A stretch of DNA of 64,000 nt from NCBI RefSeq assembly GCF_015752285.1, contig NZ_JADOUY010000003.1, positions 310,001-374,000 of the forward strand, written 5' to 3'. Under the pieces are notes generated by a model. The model was given only the letters and a program-made list of their open reading frames with translations. It was not told where the DNA came from and searched no databases. This DNA comes from Mycetocola_A sp015752285. GTDB lineage: Bacteria > Actinomycetota > Actinomycetes > Actinomycetales > Microbacteriaceae. The position numbers were made by a program, and so were the translations under genes. Of the stretch, positions 51,066 to 59,375 are shown in pieces (the first letter of the stretch is position 1; every line of letters begins with the position of its first letter).

Positions 51066-51920
51066 TCAGGACAGGATGTCCTTCGACGCGAAGCGACCGT
51101 ACGCCAGCGAGAAGAAGACAAGGACATATCCGGCCTGGAGCACCGCGTTCTCTCCGAAGGTGCTCCAGTCGAGTGGCTGGCTGATCAGTCCTGAAAATCC
51201 GAGCCAGTGATGGCTGAACAGCCACGGGTGCAGCCACGCCAGCTGCGGCAGCACATCAAGGATCTGCGCGACGACGGAGACGACGACCGTCGCGGCCATC
51301 GCGCCGACCGGAACCGAGGTCAGCGTCGAGATGAAGAGACCGATGGCGCTGAGGCCGAGGAGCGAGACGGCGACGTATGCCGCGACGAGCGCGGACCGCG
51401 CGAACGATTCCGGCACGCTGATGAGATCGCCGGAGAGCAGCGTCACCGGGCCGACGGGAAAGAGCAGGGCGCCGATGAGCGTGCCAGCGACCACGAGCGT
51501 GACAGCTGCCGCCGCGCAGAAGACGGCTGCACCGGTGAACTTGACGAGGAGCAGGCGGATGCGGCCGGCCGGCGCGACGAGGAGGTAACGCAGGGTGCCG
51601 TGGCTGGCTTCGCCGGCAATCGTGTCGCCGGCGACCACCCCGATCGTCAGGGGGAGGAACAGGGGAATGGCGACGACCATCGCGGTGAAGCTGACGAAGA
51701 GACCGTTCTGGGTGACCCGGTCGAGGAACGGAGGACCTTCCCCCGGGTCGAGCGACGCCGATGACAGGCGCACGGCGACAGCGAGCAGGATCGGAATCAG
51801 CGCGACCGCGGCGAGCATCGCCCAGGTCCTGCGTCGGCGGAACAGCACGGCCAACTCTGACCACAGGAGTCCGAGCCCTGCCGCCAGACGCCCGGTCGGT
51901 GAGGATTCACCTGACGACAT
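51066..51920 (-). CDS. ABC-2 type transporter permease
   Basis: A 284-residue membrane subunit with six predicted helices. The first, WAMLAAVALIPILLAVAVRL, is near residue 33, and GDTIAGEASHGTLRYLLVAPAGRIRLLLVK near 105 is the coupling element usual in this group. ATG 51920 is taken because it begins just before the cytoplasmic amphipathic start; 26 upstream codons are excluded. It overlaps the last 14 bases of the ATPase gene. Together they form an exporter in one unit with a LolA-like secreted protein upstream. Cargo unknown. Confidence 0.85.
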   Translation of the reverse strand: MSSGESSPTGRLAAGLGLLWSELAVLFRRRRTWAMLAAVALIPILLAVAVRLSSASLDPGEGPPFLDRVTQNGLFVSFTAMVVAIPLFLPLTIGVVAGDTIAGEASHGTLRYLLVAPAGRIRLLLVKFTGAAVFCAAAAVTLVVAGTLIGALLFPVGPVTLLSGDLISVPESFARSALVAAYVAVSLLGLSAIGLFISTLTSVPVGAMAATVVVSVVAQILDVLPQLAWLHPWLFSHHWLGFSGLISQPLDWSTFGENAVLQAGYVLVFFSLAYGRFASKDILS

Positions 51921-52896
51921 CGAATCCCTCCCCGGTGAGGGCGACGAACCGGTCTTCGAGGCTCGGCTCGTCGATCCGGAAACCGCGCACACGAACACCG
52001 GAAGCCACGAGAGCAGGCACGATGGCGTCTGTGTGTGCTGAGTCGATCGAATCGCCCGTCAGCCGCGCGGTGACCTCGGCATGGTCGCCGTTCGTGGGCG
52101 GGAGCGACGGTTCGAGTCCCAGTCGTGCCAGGACGGATGCCGCGGTGCCGGCATCCGGTGTTCTCACGCGCAGGGTGCGCTCGCCGGCACCGCGGAGTTC
52201 GTCGAGCGAACCCTGCGCGACGAGCGCACCGGCACTGAGGATCGCCGCGTGGGTGCACACCTGCTCGACCTCGGCGAGGAGGTGGCTGGAGACGAACACC
52301 GTCGTGCCCTCCGCGGCGAATGACCGCACCAGAGCGCGGACCTCGCGGGTGCCCTGCGGGTCGAGCCCGTTGGTGGGTTCGTCGAGCACAAGCAGTTCCC
52401 GCGGCTGCAACAGGGCGTTCGCTATTCCGAGACGCTGCTTCATGCCCAGCGAGTACGCTCCCGCTTTCTTGCCGGCAGCGGCACCGAGCCCGACCCGGTC
52501 GAGTGCGGAACCCACCCGGTCGCGCCTGGTACGCGCAGACGCGTTGCGGTCGGCGCTGTCGAGCCGGCGAAGATTGTCTTCTCCAGACAGGAACGGATAG
52601 AACGCCGGACCTTCGACGAGGGCGCCGACGCGGGGGAGCACGTCACGCAATCGGTCGGGCATCCGCTCACCGAGCACGCTGATGTCGCCGCTCGTCGCCT
52701 CGACCAGCCCGAGGAACATCCGGATGCTCGTCGTCTTGCCTGACCCGTTCGGCCCGAGGAAGCCGAACACCGACCCACGCGGAACGGCGAGGTCGATGGC
52801 GTTCACGGCAATCTGTCGACCGAATCTCTTCGTCAGCGACCGGGTCTCGAGAGCAAGCGCCCCGCCGGAATCGAATGCAACAGGGACCGGTGGCAC
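51907..52896 (-). CDS. ABC transporter ATP-binding protein
   Basis: A 329-residue ABC-2 ATPase of the BcrA/CcmA type. The N-terminal 15 residues are a polar extension. Walker A GPNGSGKTT is near residue 49, the Q-loop region near GALVEGPAFYPFLSGEDNLRRL (about 95), the signature YSLGMKQRLGIANAL near 150 and Walker B LLVLDEPTNGLDPQG near 167. The C-terminal 90 residues form the accessory domain. The LSLGMKQR-type signature is common for lantibiotic-immunity and membrane-stress transporters. It begins 8 bp after the LolA-like gene stop and overlaps the permease, so all three form one unit. Confidence 0.9.
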   Translation of the reverse strand: MPPVPVAFDSGGALALETRSLTKRFGRQIAVNAIDLAVPRGSVFGFLGPNGSGKTTSIRMFLGLVEATSGDISVLGERMPDRLRDVLPRVGALVEGPAFYPFLSGEDNLRRLDSADRNASARTRRDRVGSALDRVGLGAAAGKKAGAYSLGMKQRLGIANALLQPRELLVLDEPTNGLDPQGTREVRALVRSFAAEGTTVFVSSHLLAEVEQVCTHAAILSAGALVAQGSLDELRGAGERTLRVRTPDAGTAASVLARLGLEPSLPPTNGDHAEVTARLTGDSIDSAHTDAIVPALVASGVRVRGFRIDEPSLEDRFVALTGEGFDVVR

Positions 52897-52904
52897 GGCC
52901 GGGA

Positions 52905-53993
52905 TCAGTTCACGCCGGCAGCGGCCTGCAGCCGCTCGACAGCGACGGAGCCAGCGAGGACGCGACCGTCGTCGGTGAGAAGCACGTTCACAAGAGCAGT
53001 CGACAACAGGCGGCCTCCGTCGACCTCGGTCGTCAGCTCGGCGAAGAGGGGGTTGCTCGAGACATCGTCCGGTACAGTCCCTGCGGGCAGTTCGACGATC
53101 GCGGCCCAGCCGGTTCCGGTCACAACCGGGCGGTCTCCCGCGTCTGGTTCGGTGGGCGGTTCCGAGTGTTCAGGAGCGGAGGGGAACGGCGTCTCCTCGA
53201 CGGTCACTCCGTCGCCCGGTGCGAAGGTGAACAGGTCAGCCGAGGGGGTGGCGAAGTCGATGGCTGTGAAGCCCACCTCGAGCGCCGGTTCGTTCTGACC
53301 TGATGCCGCAACCGATACCTGCAAAGGAAGCCCGGTCTCGGAGTCGACCGAGATCGAGATCGACTCCGCCAGGGTCCCCGAGGCTTTCGGAGTGAGGATG
53401 AGCTCGTACACGGTGCGTCCGGCGACCGTCGAGTCGGTGCCGACGGCGAAGTCGGTGCTGTCGCCGAGTTCGTCGATCACACGGTCGGCGACCTCAGCAG
53501 GGGTCGCCAGAGCCGACGCGGCGTCGAGCTTGTCTGTGATCGCCGATGTCACGTCCGCGGGGATCGCCACGTGGGTGGCCACATTGGTCTCGGAGTCGTA
53601 GAACCAGGCATCCGTGCCGTTGCTGATGAGGTTGCGTTCGGCGAGGACATCCTTCGTCTGAACTCGCAGGTTCAGCGGCCCGTCTGCAGAGACCCGGGCT
53701 TCCTGGGTGCCGCTCGACAGTTCGAGCGCCGTGCCGACGAGACCGGCATCGGAGGATTCGCTGCCGCCACCGATTCCATCCGGGAGTGTCGGCAGGCCAA
53801 GAGCTGCGGTCTTTTCGACCGTGCCTGAGAACGAGTCCTCGGTACTCTCACCGATCAGCTGAAGGACCTCGTCTGCGGTCTTGTCTGGCAGGTCGACTGA
53901 CGCGCCGGCCTGGAGCGGAACGGCGACGATCGCCACGGCGATCACGCCAGGAACGACGACGGCGGGGAGCCACCTGAGTGATTTTCGTGACAC
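52905..53993 (-). CDS. secreted LolA/RseB-like protein
   Basis: A 362-residue exported protein. Residues 1-32 are a signal peptide (core VVVPGVIAVAIVAVP, cut near QAGAS). The mature part from TADEVLQLIGESTEDSFSGTVEKTA shows the half-barrel pattern of LolA/RseB lipoprotein-carrier-like proteins. ISNGTDAWFYDSETNVATHV near 123, AGRTVYELILTPKASGTLAESISISVDSETGLPLQVSV near 205-240 and TAIDFATPSADLFTFAPGDG near 258 support this. The remaining 100 residues are Pro/Glu-rich then beta-rich. The start is GTG 53993 with AGAGGA upstream. Its fixed place before an ABC-2 exporter suggests it receives or senses an exported lipid or lipoprotein; inference only. Confidence 0.8.
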   Translation of the reverse strand: MSRKSLRWLPAVVVPGVIAVAIVAVPLQAGASVDLPDKTADEVLQLIGESTEDSFSGTVEKTAALGLPTLPDGIGGGSESSDAGLVGTALELSSGTQEARVSADGPLNLRVQTKDVLAERNLISNGTDAWFYDSETNVATHVAIPADVTSAITDKLDAASALATPAEVADRVIDELGDSTDFAVGTDSTVAGRTVYELILTPKASGTLAESISISVDSETGLPLQVSVAASGQNEPALEVGFTAIDFATPSADLFTFAPGDGVTVEETPFPSAPEHSEPPTEPDAGDRPVVTGTGWAAIVELPAGTVPDDVSSNPLFAELTTEVDGGRLLSTALVNVLLTDDGRVLAGSVAVERLQAAAGVN

Positions 53994-54135
53994 GGTTCAC
54001 ATCCTCTGTCAGACCACGGCGTCTGTGAGGCGCCGCCGTTTCGGTCATGGTACGCCGCCGACCTGTGAACTGCACCCCTGTTCTCCCGCCCGGTTCCGAG
54101 CATCCGACCGCACTGGGCGCCTGACGGTCCTTCCA

Positions 54136-54906
54136 TCAGTGGCCGGTGAATCTCGGCCGCTGCTTCGCCTGGAACGCGGCGAATCCTTTCCGGTAATCGA
54201 CGGTGGAAGCGAGCGCGGCCTGTGCCGTGTTCTCCAGTGCCATCGACTGCCACAGGCCGAGCCGCTCGTCGCGCAGCCGGGCCACGAGTCTCTTGCTGGC
54301 GAGGAACGCTGCTGTGGCGCCGACGGACGCCGCTACGGCGGCCGACTCCGTCGCCTCGCGCACCGCGTCTGCGGGGAACAGCCGGCTGAACAGCCCGGAT
54401 CCGACCGCTTCGGTTCCCGACATCAGGCGGCCGGTATAGATGAGGTCGAGGGTTTTGTGGGCACCGAGCCGGTCGGTGAACAGCGCGTGACCACCGGAGT
54501 CGAGTGTCGCACCGAGGGCGGCGAACGGGGAGCCGATCTTCGCCGTGTCCGCCACGTAGACGACATCCGTTGCGAGGAGGAGCCCGAGACCCACACCCAG
54601 GCAGGCCCCGTGTGCAGCCGCGAATGTCGGTGCGGGGAATGCGCTCATCCGTTGGAGGAGCGGAGTCACCAGCCCGTCGAGGAATCCGGACACGTCGTCT
54701 GTCGCCGGGTCCACCGCCGAGATGTCGCGCCCGGCGCAGAAAGCCCGCCCGTCGCCCCTGAGCACGAGTGCGCGAACGGCCGCATTCTCGGCGTCGACGT
54801 ACGCGTCGTCGAGCGAGCCGAGCGCTGCGGCATCCAGCGCGTTCAGCTTGTCCGGTGACGACAGGGTCACGTATGCGACGTCGTCGGCGATGCGGAGGTC
54901 GATCAT
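54136..54906 (-). CDS. paaG: enoyl-CoA hydratase/isomerase (PaaG-like)
   Basis: A 256-residue crotonase-fold enzyme. The oxyanion-hole strands are GRAFCAGRDIS near residue 55 and AHGACLGVGLGLLL near 100. GATLDSGGHALFTDRLG near 130 matches the Asp-Ser-Gly-Gly of PaaG, where the Asp catalyses isomerisation of ring-epoxide phenylacetyl-CoA to the oxepin form. It follows paaE by 18 bp at the end of the paaABCDE unit, which supports this step. The usual hydratase glutamate is not evident, consistent with an isomerase. ATG 54906 follows AGAAAGG. A general enoyl-CoA hydratase is the alternative. Confidence 0.8.
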   Translation of the reverse strand: MIDLRIADDVAYVTLSSPDKLNALDAAALGSLDDAYVDAENAAVRALVLRGDGRAFCAGRDISAVDPATDDVSGFLDGLVTPLLQRMSAFPAPTFAAAHGACLGVGLGLLLATDVVYVADTAKIGSPFAALGATLDSGGHALFTDRLGAHKTLDLIYTGRLMSGTEAVGSGLFSRLFPADAVREATESAAVAASVGATAAFLASKRLVARLRDERLGLWQSMALENTAQAALASTVDYRKGFAAFQAKQRPRFTGH

Positions 54907-54924
54907 GACGGCCTTTCTTCGTCG

Positions 54925-56040
54925 TCAGACGTCGTAGTCGACGACAACGGTCGGGGTGGTCGGGTGCGACTGGCAGGTGAGAATGAAGCCGCGGTCGAGT
55001 TCGTCGGGTTCGAGGGCGTAGTTCTCGGTCATCGTCACGTCGCCGGAGACGAGCCGCGCACGGCAGGTGCCGCAGACGCCTCCTGCACAGGCGAACGGAA
55101 CGTCGGCGCGCACACGGAGCGCGGCGTTGAGGATGCTTTCGTTCGCGCCCACCGGCGTTGTCACCGTTGCCGTCTGGCCATCGAGGGTGAACTCGATGCC
55201 GATGGTGGCGTCACCCGGTCGTGCGACGACGGCGCGTCCGCGGTCGCCGGCGGCGCGGCTCGGGTCGCCCGGTGTGAAGAGCTCGAAGTGCACGGTGGCC
55301 GGATCGGTCCCCCTGCGCTCCAGTGTGCTGCGACACAGTTCGACGAGGTCGAACGGGCCGCAGAGGAACCATTCGTCCACGGTTTCCGGCAGCAGGATCG
55401 AGCGGAACATCAGCTCGAGCTTGTCGGCGTCGATCCGCCCGGAGAGCACGGGACTCGAGCGGTGCTCGCGGGACAGAACGTGGTGCAGGGCGAGTCGCGC
55501 CGGGTATCGGTCCTTGAGGTCGGCGAGTTCGTCGAGGAACATCACATCGATCGCGGTCCGATTGGTATAGATCAGTGTGAACCGGGAGTTCGGGGACCCC
55601 CCGAGCACGGCGGAGGCGAGCGACATCAGCGGGGTGATTCCCGATCCGGCCGCGATCCCGGCGACGTGCTTGTCGGCCAGGTCGTCGACGGGGATGGTGA
55701 ATGTGCCCTGCGGGCTCATCACGTCGACCCGATCGCCGATGAGCAGGGACTCGTTCGCCCAACTGGAAAAGGCACCGCCGAGGTCACGCTTGATGGCGAC
55801 GCTGATGCTCCCTGTCGTCGGCGGACGGCAGATCGAGTAGCTGCGACGCAGTTCGTGCCCGTCGACGAGGGCTCGCAGGGCGACGTGCTGTCCCGGCGAA
55901 TAGCCGTACGAGCCGTGCAGTTCGGGGGGAACCGCGAAGGTCACCTCGACGCTGTCTGCGGTGAGCGGGCGGATGCCTGACACCTCCAGCGTGTGGAACC
56001 GGGCGCGGTGCTTCGTCGCCGGGATGTTCCTGGCGGCCAC
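54925..56040 (-). CDS. paaE: phenylacetyl-CoA epoxidase reductase subunit PaaE
   Basis: A 371-residue reductase of the phenylacetyl-CoA 1,2-epoxidase complex, passing electrons from NADPH to the PaaAC di-iron centre. The FAD domain has LRRSYSICRPP near residue 62. The NAD(P) domain has GIAAGSGITPLMSLASAVL near 130 and FLCGPFDLVELCRSTL near 228. The C-terminal plant-type 2Fe-2S domain has CAGGVCGTCRARLVSG near 315 and a last Cys in FILTCQSHP. The start is GTG 56040, one base after the paaD stop. Full-length and typical for PaaE. Confidence 0.95.
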   Translation of the reverse strand: MAARNIPATKHRARFHTLEVSGIRPLTADSVEVTFAVPPELHGSYGYSPGQHVALRALVDGHELRRSYSICRPPTTGSISVAIKRDLGGAFSSWANESLLIGDRVDVMSPQGTFTIPVDDLADKHVAGIAAGSGITPLMSLASAVLGGSPNSRFTLIYTNRTAIDVMFLDELADLKDRYPARLALHHVLSREHRSSPVLSGRIDADKLELMFRSILLPETVDEWFLCGPFDLVELCRSTLERRGTDPATVHFELFTPGDPSRAAGDRGRAVVARPGDATIGIEFTLDGQTATVTTPVGANESILNAALRVRADVPFACAGGVCGTCRARLVSGDVTMTENYALEPDELDRGFILTCQSHPTTPTVVVDYDV

Positions 56041-56041
56041 G

Positions 56042-56545
56042 TCAGAGGACCTTGAAGTAGTCGAAGGGCTCGAGGCAGTCGGCGCACTCGTAGAGTGCCT
56101 TGCACGAGGTCGACCCGAACCGGGCCAGCTCCCGGGTTCTCAGCGACCCGCAGCGCGGGCACTTCACCGACAGGTGCAGCCGGACCGGCCCGGCATCACG
56201 CAGGGGGGCTCGGCCGTTCGGTGCTGCGATCCCGTACCGGCGGAGCTTGTCCTTGCCGGCATCCGTCATCCAGTCGGTGGTCCATGCGGGTGAGAGTGCG
56301 AGGGTCACCGTCACCCGGTCCCATCCCGAAGCGGTCAGCGCGAGGACCACGTCATCGCGCATGGCGTCGATCGCCGGGCAGCCGGAGTAGGTCGGGGTCA
56401 GCACGACCTCGACGTTCCTTCCGTCCACCAGGACCTCGCGCAACACACCGAGGTCCTCGATGCTCAACACGGGGATTTCGGGGTCGACGACCGCGGCCGC
56501 GATGGCCCAGGCGGCGGCTCGGGTGGGTGTCGCCGTGGTCACCAT
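56042..56545 (-). CDS. paaD: phenylacetate pathway protein PaaD (MIP18 family)
   Basis: A 167-residue protein needed to mature the epoxidase Fe-S/di-iron components. The N-terminal MIP18-like domain has VVDPEIPVLSIEDLGVLRE near residue 20 and TPTYSGCPAIDAMRDDV near 50. The C-terminal zinc-ribbon-like part has CPRCGS near 130 and CADC near 157, plus another Cys in TSCKALYE. This extra Cys-rich tail distinguishes PaaD from general Fe-S assembly proteins. ATG 56545 overlaps the paaC stop by seven bases. Confidence 0.95.
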   Translation of the reverse strand: MVTTATPTRAAAWAIAAAVVDPEIPVLSIEDLGVLREVLVDGRNVEVVLTPTYSGCPAIDAMRDDVVLALTASGWDRVTVTLALSPAWTTDWMTDAGKDKLRRYGIAAPNGRAPLRDAGPVRLHLSVKCPRCGSLRTRELARFGSTSCKALYECADCLEPFDYFKVL

Positions 56546-57357
56546 GATGCTCCCGGATGCCGACGGGCCAGCACCTGCATCTCGGTGAGCAGGTAGCCGA
56601 GATACTCGCTGTGGTGTCCGCGTCGCCCGCCGCCCGCCGCCGGTTGGGGGATGGGGACATCGAGTTCGGCCTCGCTGAACAGGGCCCCGATCGCAGAGTC
56701 GAACGCGGGCCGGAGCGTCGAGGGCCGCACGGCGACGGCGCCGAGTTCTGCGAGGAGCGGCTCATCACGGAACAGTTCGTCGACATACGGCCAGAGGTCG
56801 GCGAGCGCGACGAGCAGCCGGCGTCGGGACTCGTCGGTGCCGAGGGCGAGGCGCAGGATCCACTGGGCGGCGTGGTCGCGGTGGTAGTCCACTTCTTTGA
56901 CGGCCTTGCCTGCGATCGCCGACAGGGTGGCATCCGTCGAATCGGCCAGTGCCGAATACAGCTCGAACAGGTAGACGCTGACGACGGCCTGGCGAACGAG
57001 AGTGTGAGCGAAGTCGCCGTTCGGCTGCTCGACGAGGTGGGCGGAGCGGAACTCCGACTCGTCGCGGAAATAGGCGAGATCGTCCTCGGTGCGCCCCGTC
57101 GCGGTGCCCGCGTAGTGGAGGAGTGACCGGGCGTGGCCGAGCAGGTCCAGCGCGATGTTACCGAGTGCCACATCCTCTTCGAGTTCGGGCGCGCGGGAAA
57201 TCCACCAGCCGAGTTGCTGGGCGAGGATGAGCGAATCGTCGCCGAGCCACAACGCGTACTCGGCGACGGCGGGCGACGCTGTCGAGGAGCGGTCGACGAG
57301 TTCCTCACTCAGTGTCGCCGTCGTCACGTCGACGTGGCCGTGCTGGTTCTCCGTCAC
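56539..57357 (-). CDS. paaC: phenylacetyl-CoA epoxidase structural subunit PaaC
   Basis: A 272-residue ferritin-like subunit that pairs with PaaA. EYALWLGDDSLILAQQLGWWISRAPELEEDVALGNIALDLLGHARSLL near residues 32-80 and EVDYHRDHAAQWILRLALGTDESRRRL near 155 follow the PaaC pattern. The start is a GTG at 57357 (VTENQHG), overlapping the paaB stop as GTGA. The much longer open frame upstream is antisense-like in composition and crosses paaB, so it is rejected. PaaC lacks a full iron site and is structural in known systems. Confidence 0.93.
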   Translation of the reverse strand: MTENQHGHVDVTTATLSEELVDRSSTASPAVAEYALWLGDDSLILAQQLGWWISRAPELEEDVALGNIALDLLGHARSLLHYAGTATGRTEDDLAYFRDESEFRSAHLVEQPNGDFAHTLVRQAVVSVYLFELYSALADSTDATLSAIAGKAVKEVDYHRDHAAQWILRLALGTDESRRRLLVALADLWPYVDELFRDEPLLAELGAVAVRPSTLRPAFDSAIGALFSEAELDVPIPQPAAGGGRRGHHSEYLGYLLTEMQVLARRHPGASW

Positions 57358-57662
57358 AGGTGTTTCACGCCCTCGGATTTCGTGTAGTACGAAGCGTGGC
57401 GGTAGTTCTTGCCCGCCGGCGACTCGAAGAATGCCCCCTTGGCATCCGGGTCGCTCGTGGCGATGTCGCTGGAGCGCACTACCCAGATGGAGACGCCCTC
57501 TCCGCGTCGCGTGTACAGGTCGCGGGCGTTGCGCACGGCGAGGATGTCGTCCGGTGCGTGCAGGGAGCCGACGTGCACATGGGAGAGTCCCCGGCTCGGG
57601 CGCACGAACACCTCCCACAGCGGCCAGGTGTCTGTGGTGTCGCGCTCGCCCGGGGTGGTCAT
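57354..57662 (-). CDS. paaB: phenylacetyl-CoA epoxidase subunit PaaB
   Basis: A 102-residue small subunit that bridges PaaAC heterodimers. WPLWEVFVRPSRGLSHVHVGSLHAPD near residue 13 and LYTRRGEGVSIWVVRSSDI near 49 are strongly typical. It ends KNYRHASYYTKSEGVKHL, as most PaaB proteins do. ATG 57662 overlaps the paaA stop by ATGA, and its own stop overlaps the paaC start. Confidence 0.95.
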   Translation of the reverse strand: MTTPGERDTTDTWPLWEVFVRPSRGLSHVHVGSLHAPDDILAVRNARDLYTRRGEGVSIWVVRSSDIATSDPDAKGAFFESPAGKNYRHASYYTKSEGVKHL

Positions 57663-58645
57663 GACGCCTGCTCCAGGGACGCCGATGCCTGCTTCCCGGC
57701 GTATGCTGCTGCGGCTTCGCGCACCCAGCGTCCGTCGTCGTGTGCCTGGCGGCGGCGCTGCATCCGCTGGGTGTTGCAGGGGCCGCGGCCGGCAAGGACC
57801 TCGGAGAACTCGTGCCAGTCGATCTCGCCGATGTCGTAGTGACCGCGGTCGGCGTTCCACACCAGGGCCGGGTCCGGCAGGGTGAGCCCGAGTACCTCGG
57901 CCTGCGGCACGATCATGTCGACGAACCGCTGCCGCAGGTCGTCGTTGGAGAACCGCTTGATCTTCCACGCCATCGACTGCGCCGAATTGGGGGATTCGTC
58001 GTCTGGCGGCCCGAACATCATGAGACTGGGCCAGTACCAGCGATTGACGGCATCCTGTGCCATCTCGTGTTGGGCCGGTGTTCCGTTGGCGAGTTCGAGG
58101 AGGATCTCGAAACCCTGGCGCTGGTGGAAGGACTCTTCCTTGCAGATGCGCACCATCGCGCGGCCGTACGGGCCGTATGACGCGCGGCACAACGGGACCT
58201 GGTTGCAGATGGCTGCACCGTCGACGAGCCAGCCGATCGCGCCCATGTCTGCCCAGGTCAGTGCGGGGTAGTTGAAGATCGAGGAGTACCGGGCGGTGCC
58301 GGCGATCAGCTGTTCCGCCATCTCGTCGCGGCTGATGCCGAGGGTCTGCGCGGCGGAGTAGAGGTAGAGGCCGTGGCCGGCCTCATCCTGCACCTTCGCC
58401 ATGAGAATCGCCTTGCGTTTGAGGCTCGGGGCGCGGGTGATCCAGTTCGCCTCGGGCTGCATGCCGATGATCTCGGAGTGCGCGTGCTGCGAGATCTGAC
58501 GAATAAGCGTGCGGCGGTAGGCGGGAGGCATCCAGTCGCGGGGTTCGATCCGGGCGTCGTGCTCGATGAGGTCGGTGAAGTACCGCTCGGCAGCCGCGTT
58601 CCCGGTTCCGGGGTCGGATGTCGTTTGTTCCGGCTGGTTCATCAT
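57659..58645 (-). CDS. paaA: phenylacetyl-CoA epoxidase catalytic subunit PaaA
   Basis: A 328-residue ferritin-like di-iron subunit that epoxidises the aromatic ring of phenylacetyl-CoA. Iron ligands lie in AKVQDEAGHGLYLYSAAQTLG near residue 85 and ICKEESFHQRQGFEILLELANG near 168. The CoA/substrate region has CRASYGPYGRAMVRI, and EIDWHEFSEVLAGRGPCNTQRMQRR near 278 is conserved. The start is one of two adjacent ATGs (58645 or 58642) after GAGAGG; the first is given. It is the first gene of paaABCDE-paaG and carries a clear promoter with an overlapping palindromic operator. Confidence 0.95.
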   Translation of the reverse strand: MMNQPEQTTSDPGTGNAAAERYFTDLIEHDARIEPRDWMPPAYRRTLIRQISQHAHSEIIGMQPEANWITRAPSLKRKAILMAKVQDEAGHGLYLYSAAQTLGISRDEMAEQLIAGTARYSSIFNYPALTWADMGAIGWLVDGAAICNQVPLCRASYGPYGRAMVRICKEESFHQRQGFEILLELANGTPAQHEMAQDAVNRWYWPSLMMFGPPDDESPNSAQSMAWKIKRFSNDDLRQRFVDMIVPQAEVLGLTLPDPALVWNADRGHYDIGEIDWHEFSEVLAGRGPCNTQRMQRRRQAHDDGRWVREAAAAYAGKQASASLEQAS

Positions 58646-58657
58646 CGAACCTCTCAT

Positions 58658-58679
58658 TTACTGACCGATCGTTTAGTAA
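58658..58679. promoter_or_regulatory. palindromic operator of the paaA promoter (predicted PaaR site)
   Basis: A 22-bp imperfect palindrome with outer arms TTACT and AGTAA and a CGATCG centre. It touches the -10 box of the paaA promoter by one base and covers the expected transcription start. A second copy is at 63780-63801, in the same position relative to the paaF promoter. Confidence 0.82.
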
Positions 58680-58707
58680 GTATAGACTGGGTCTGCCGCG
58701 CGGGCAA
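58679..58707 (-). promoter_or_regulatory. paaA promoter
   Basis: On the minus strand, TTGCCC (-35, 58702-58707) is 17 bp from TATACT (-10, 58679-58684). It directs transcription of paaABCDE. The operator begins at the last -10 base, so repressor binding would block open-complex formation or early elongation. Confidence 0.75.
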
Positions 58708-58739
58708 TGCGGGCGGCAGAGTCGCCAGACGGGATGCAC

Positions 58740-59375
58740 ATGCCTTCACGAGAACCCGCCGAGCAGAACGGTGAGCCCCGGCGAGGACGGCCGGGCTACG
58801 ACCAGCGCCAGGTGCTCGACATCGCGGTTGACGCATTCATCGAGCACGGGTACGACGCGACGAGCATGGGCGTGCTGGCCGAGCGGCTCGGGCTGAGCAA
58901 ATCGGCGATCTATCACCACTTTCCGTCGAAGGGCGATCTGCTGCGGCTGGCGCTCGACGAGGCGCTGGCTGCGCTCGAGGCTGTCCTCGTGACGCCGGAT
59001 GCCGTCGCGGGTCCGGCGGCGGACCGACTCGCTGTCGTACTGCGGGGCGCCGTCGTCGTGCTCGTCGACAAGCTGCCGTACGTCACGTTGCTGCTGCGCG
59101 TGCACGGCAACACCGACGTCGAGCGTGACGCGCTGGCCCGGCGGAGGGCGTTCGACCGCACGGTTGCCGCGCTCGTGGCAGAGGCCTGCGACGAGGGCTC
59201 GCTGCGGAGCGACATCGACCCGCGGATCGTCACCCGGTTGCTGTTCGGCATGATCAACTCGATCGTCGAGTGGTACCGGCCGGGCGGGCCGGAGTCGACG
59301 CAGAAACTCGCCGATGATGTGCTCGCCGTCGCCCTGGACGGGCTGCGGGTGTCGCGCGCTGGATCTGCTGTCTAG
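58740..59375 (+). CDS. paaR: TetR-family regulator of the paa genes (PaaR-like)
   Basis: A 211-residue TetR repressor. The DNA-binding region has GRPGYDQRQVLDIAVDAFIEHGYDATSMGVLAERLGLSKSAIYHHFPSKGDLL at about 15-68; the recognition helix is in LSKSAIYHHF. The ligand domain is helical with no strong fingerprint. Position next to paaA and the two matching palindromes argue for a PaaR role, with phenylacetyl-CoA as likely inducer. Start could be ATG 58740, 58734 or 58707; 58740 has GGGA at suitable spacing and gives the usual short N-terminus. It ends on a CTAG shared with the convergent DUF1801 gene. Confidence 0.82.
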   Translation: MPSREPAEQNGEPRRGRPGYDQRQVLDIAVDAFIEHGYDATSMGVLAERLGLSKSAIYHHFPSKGDLLRLALDEALAALEAVLVTPDAVAGPAADRLAVVLRGAVVVLVDKLPYVTLLLRVHGNTDVERDALARRRAFDRTVAALVAEACDEGSLRSDIDPRIVTRLLFGMINSIVEWYRPGGPESTQKLADDVLAVALDGLRVSRAGSAV

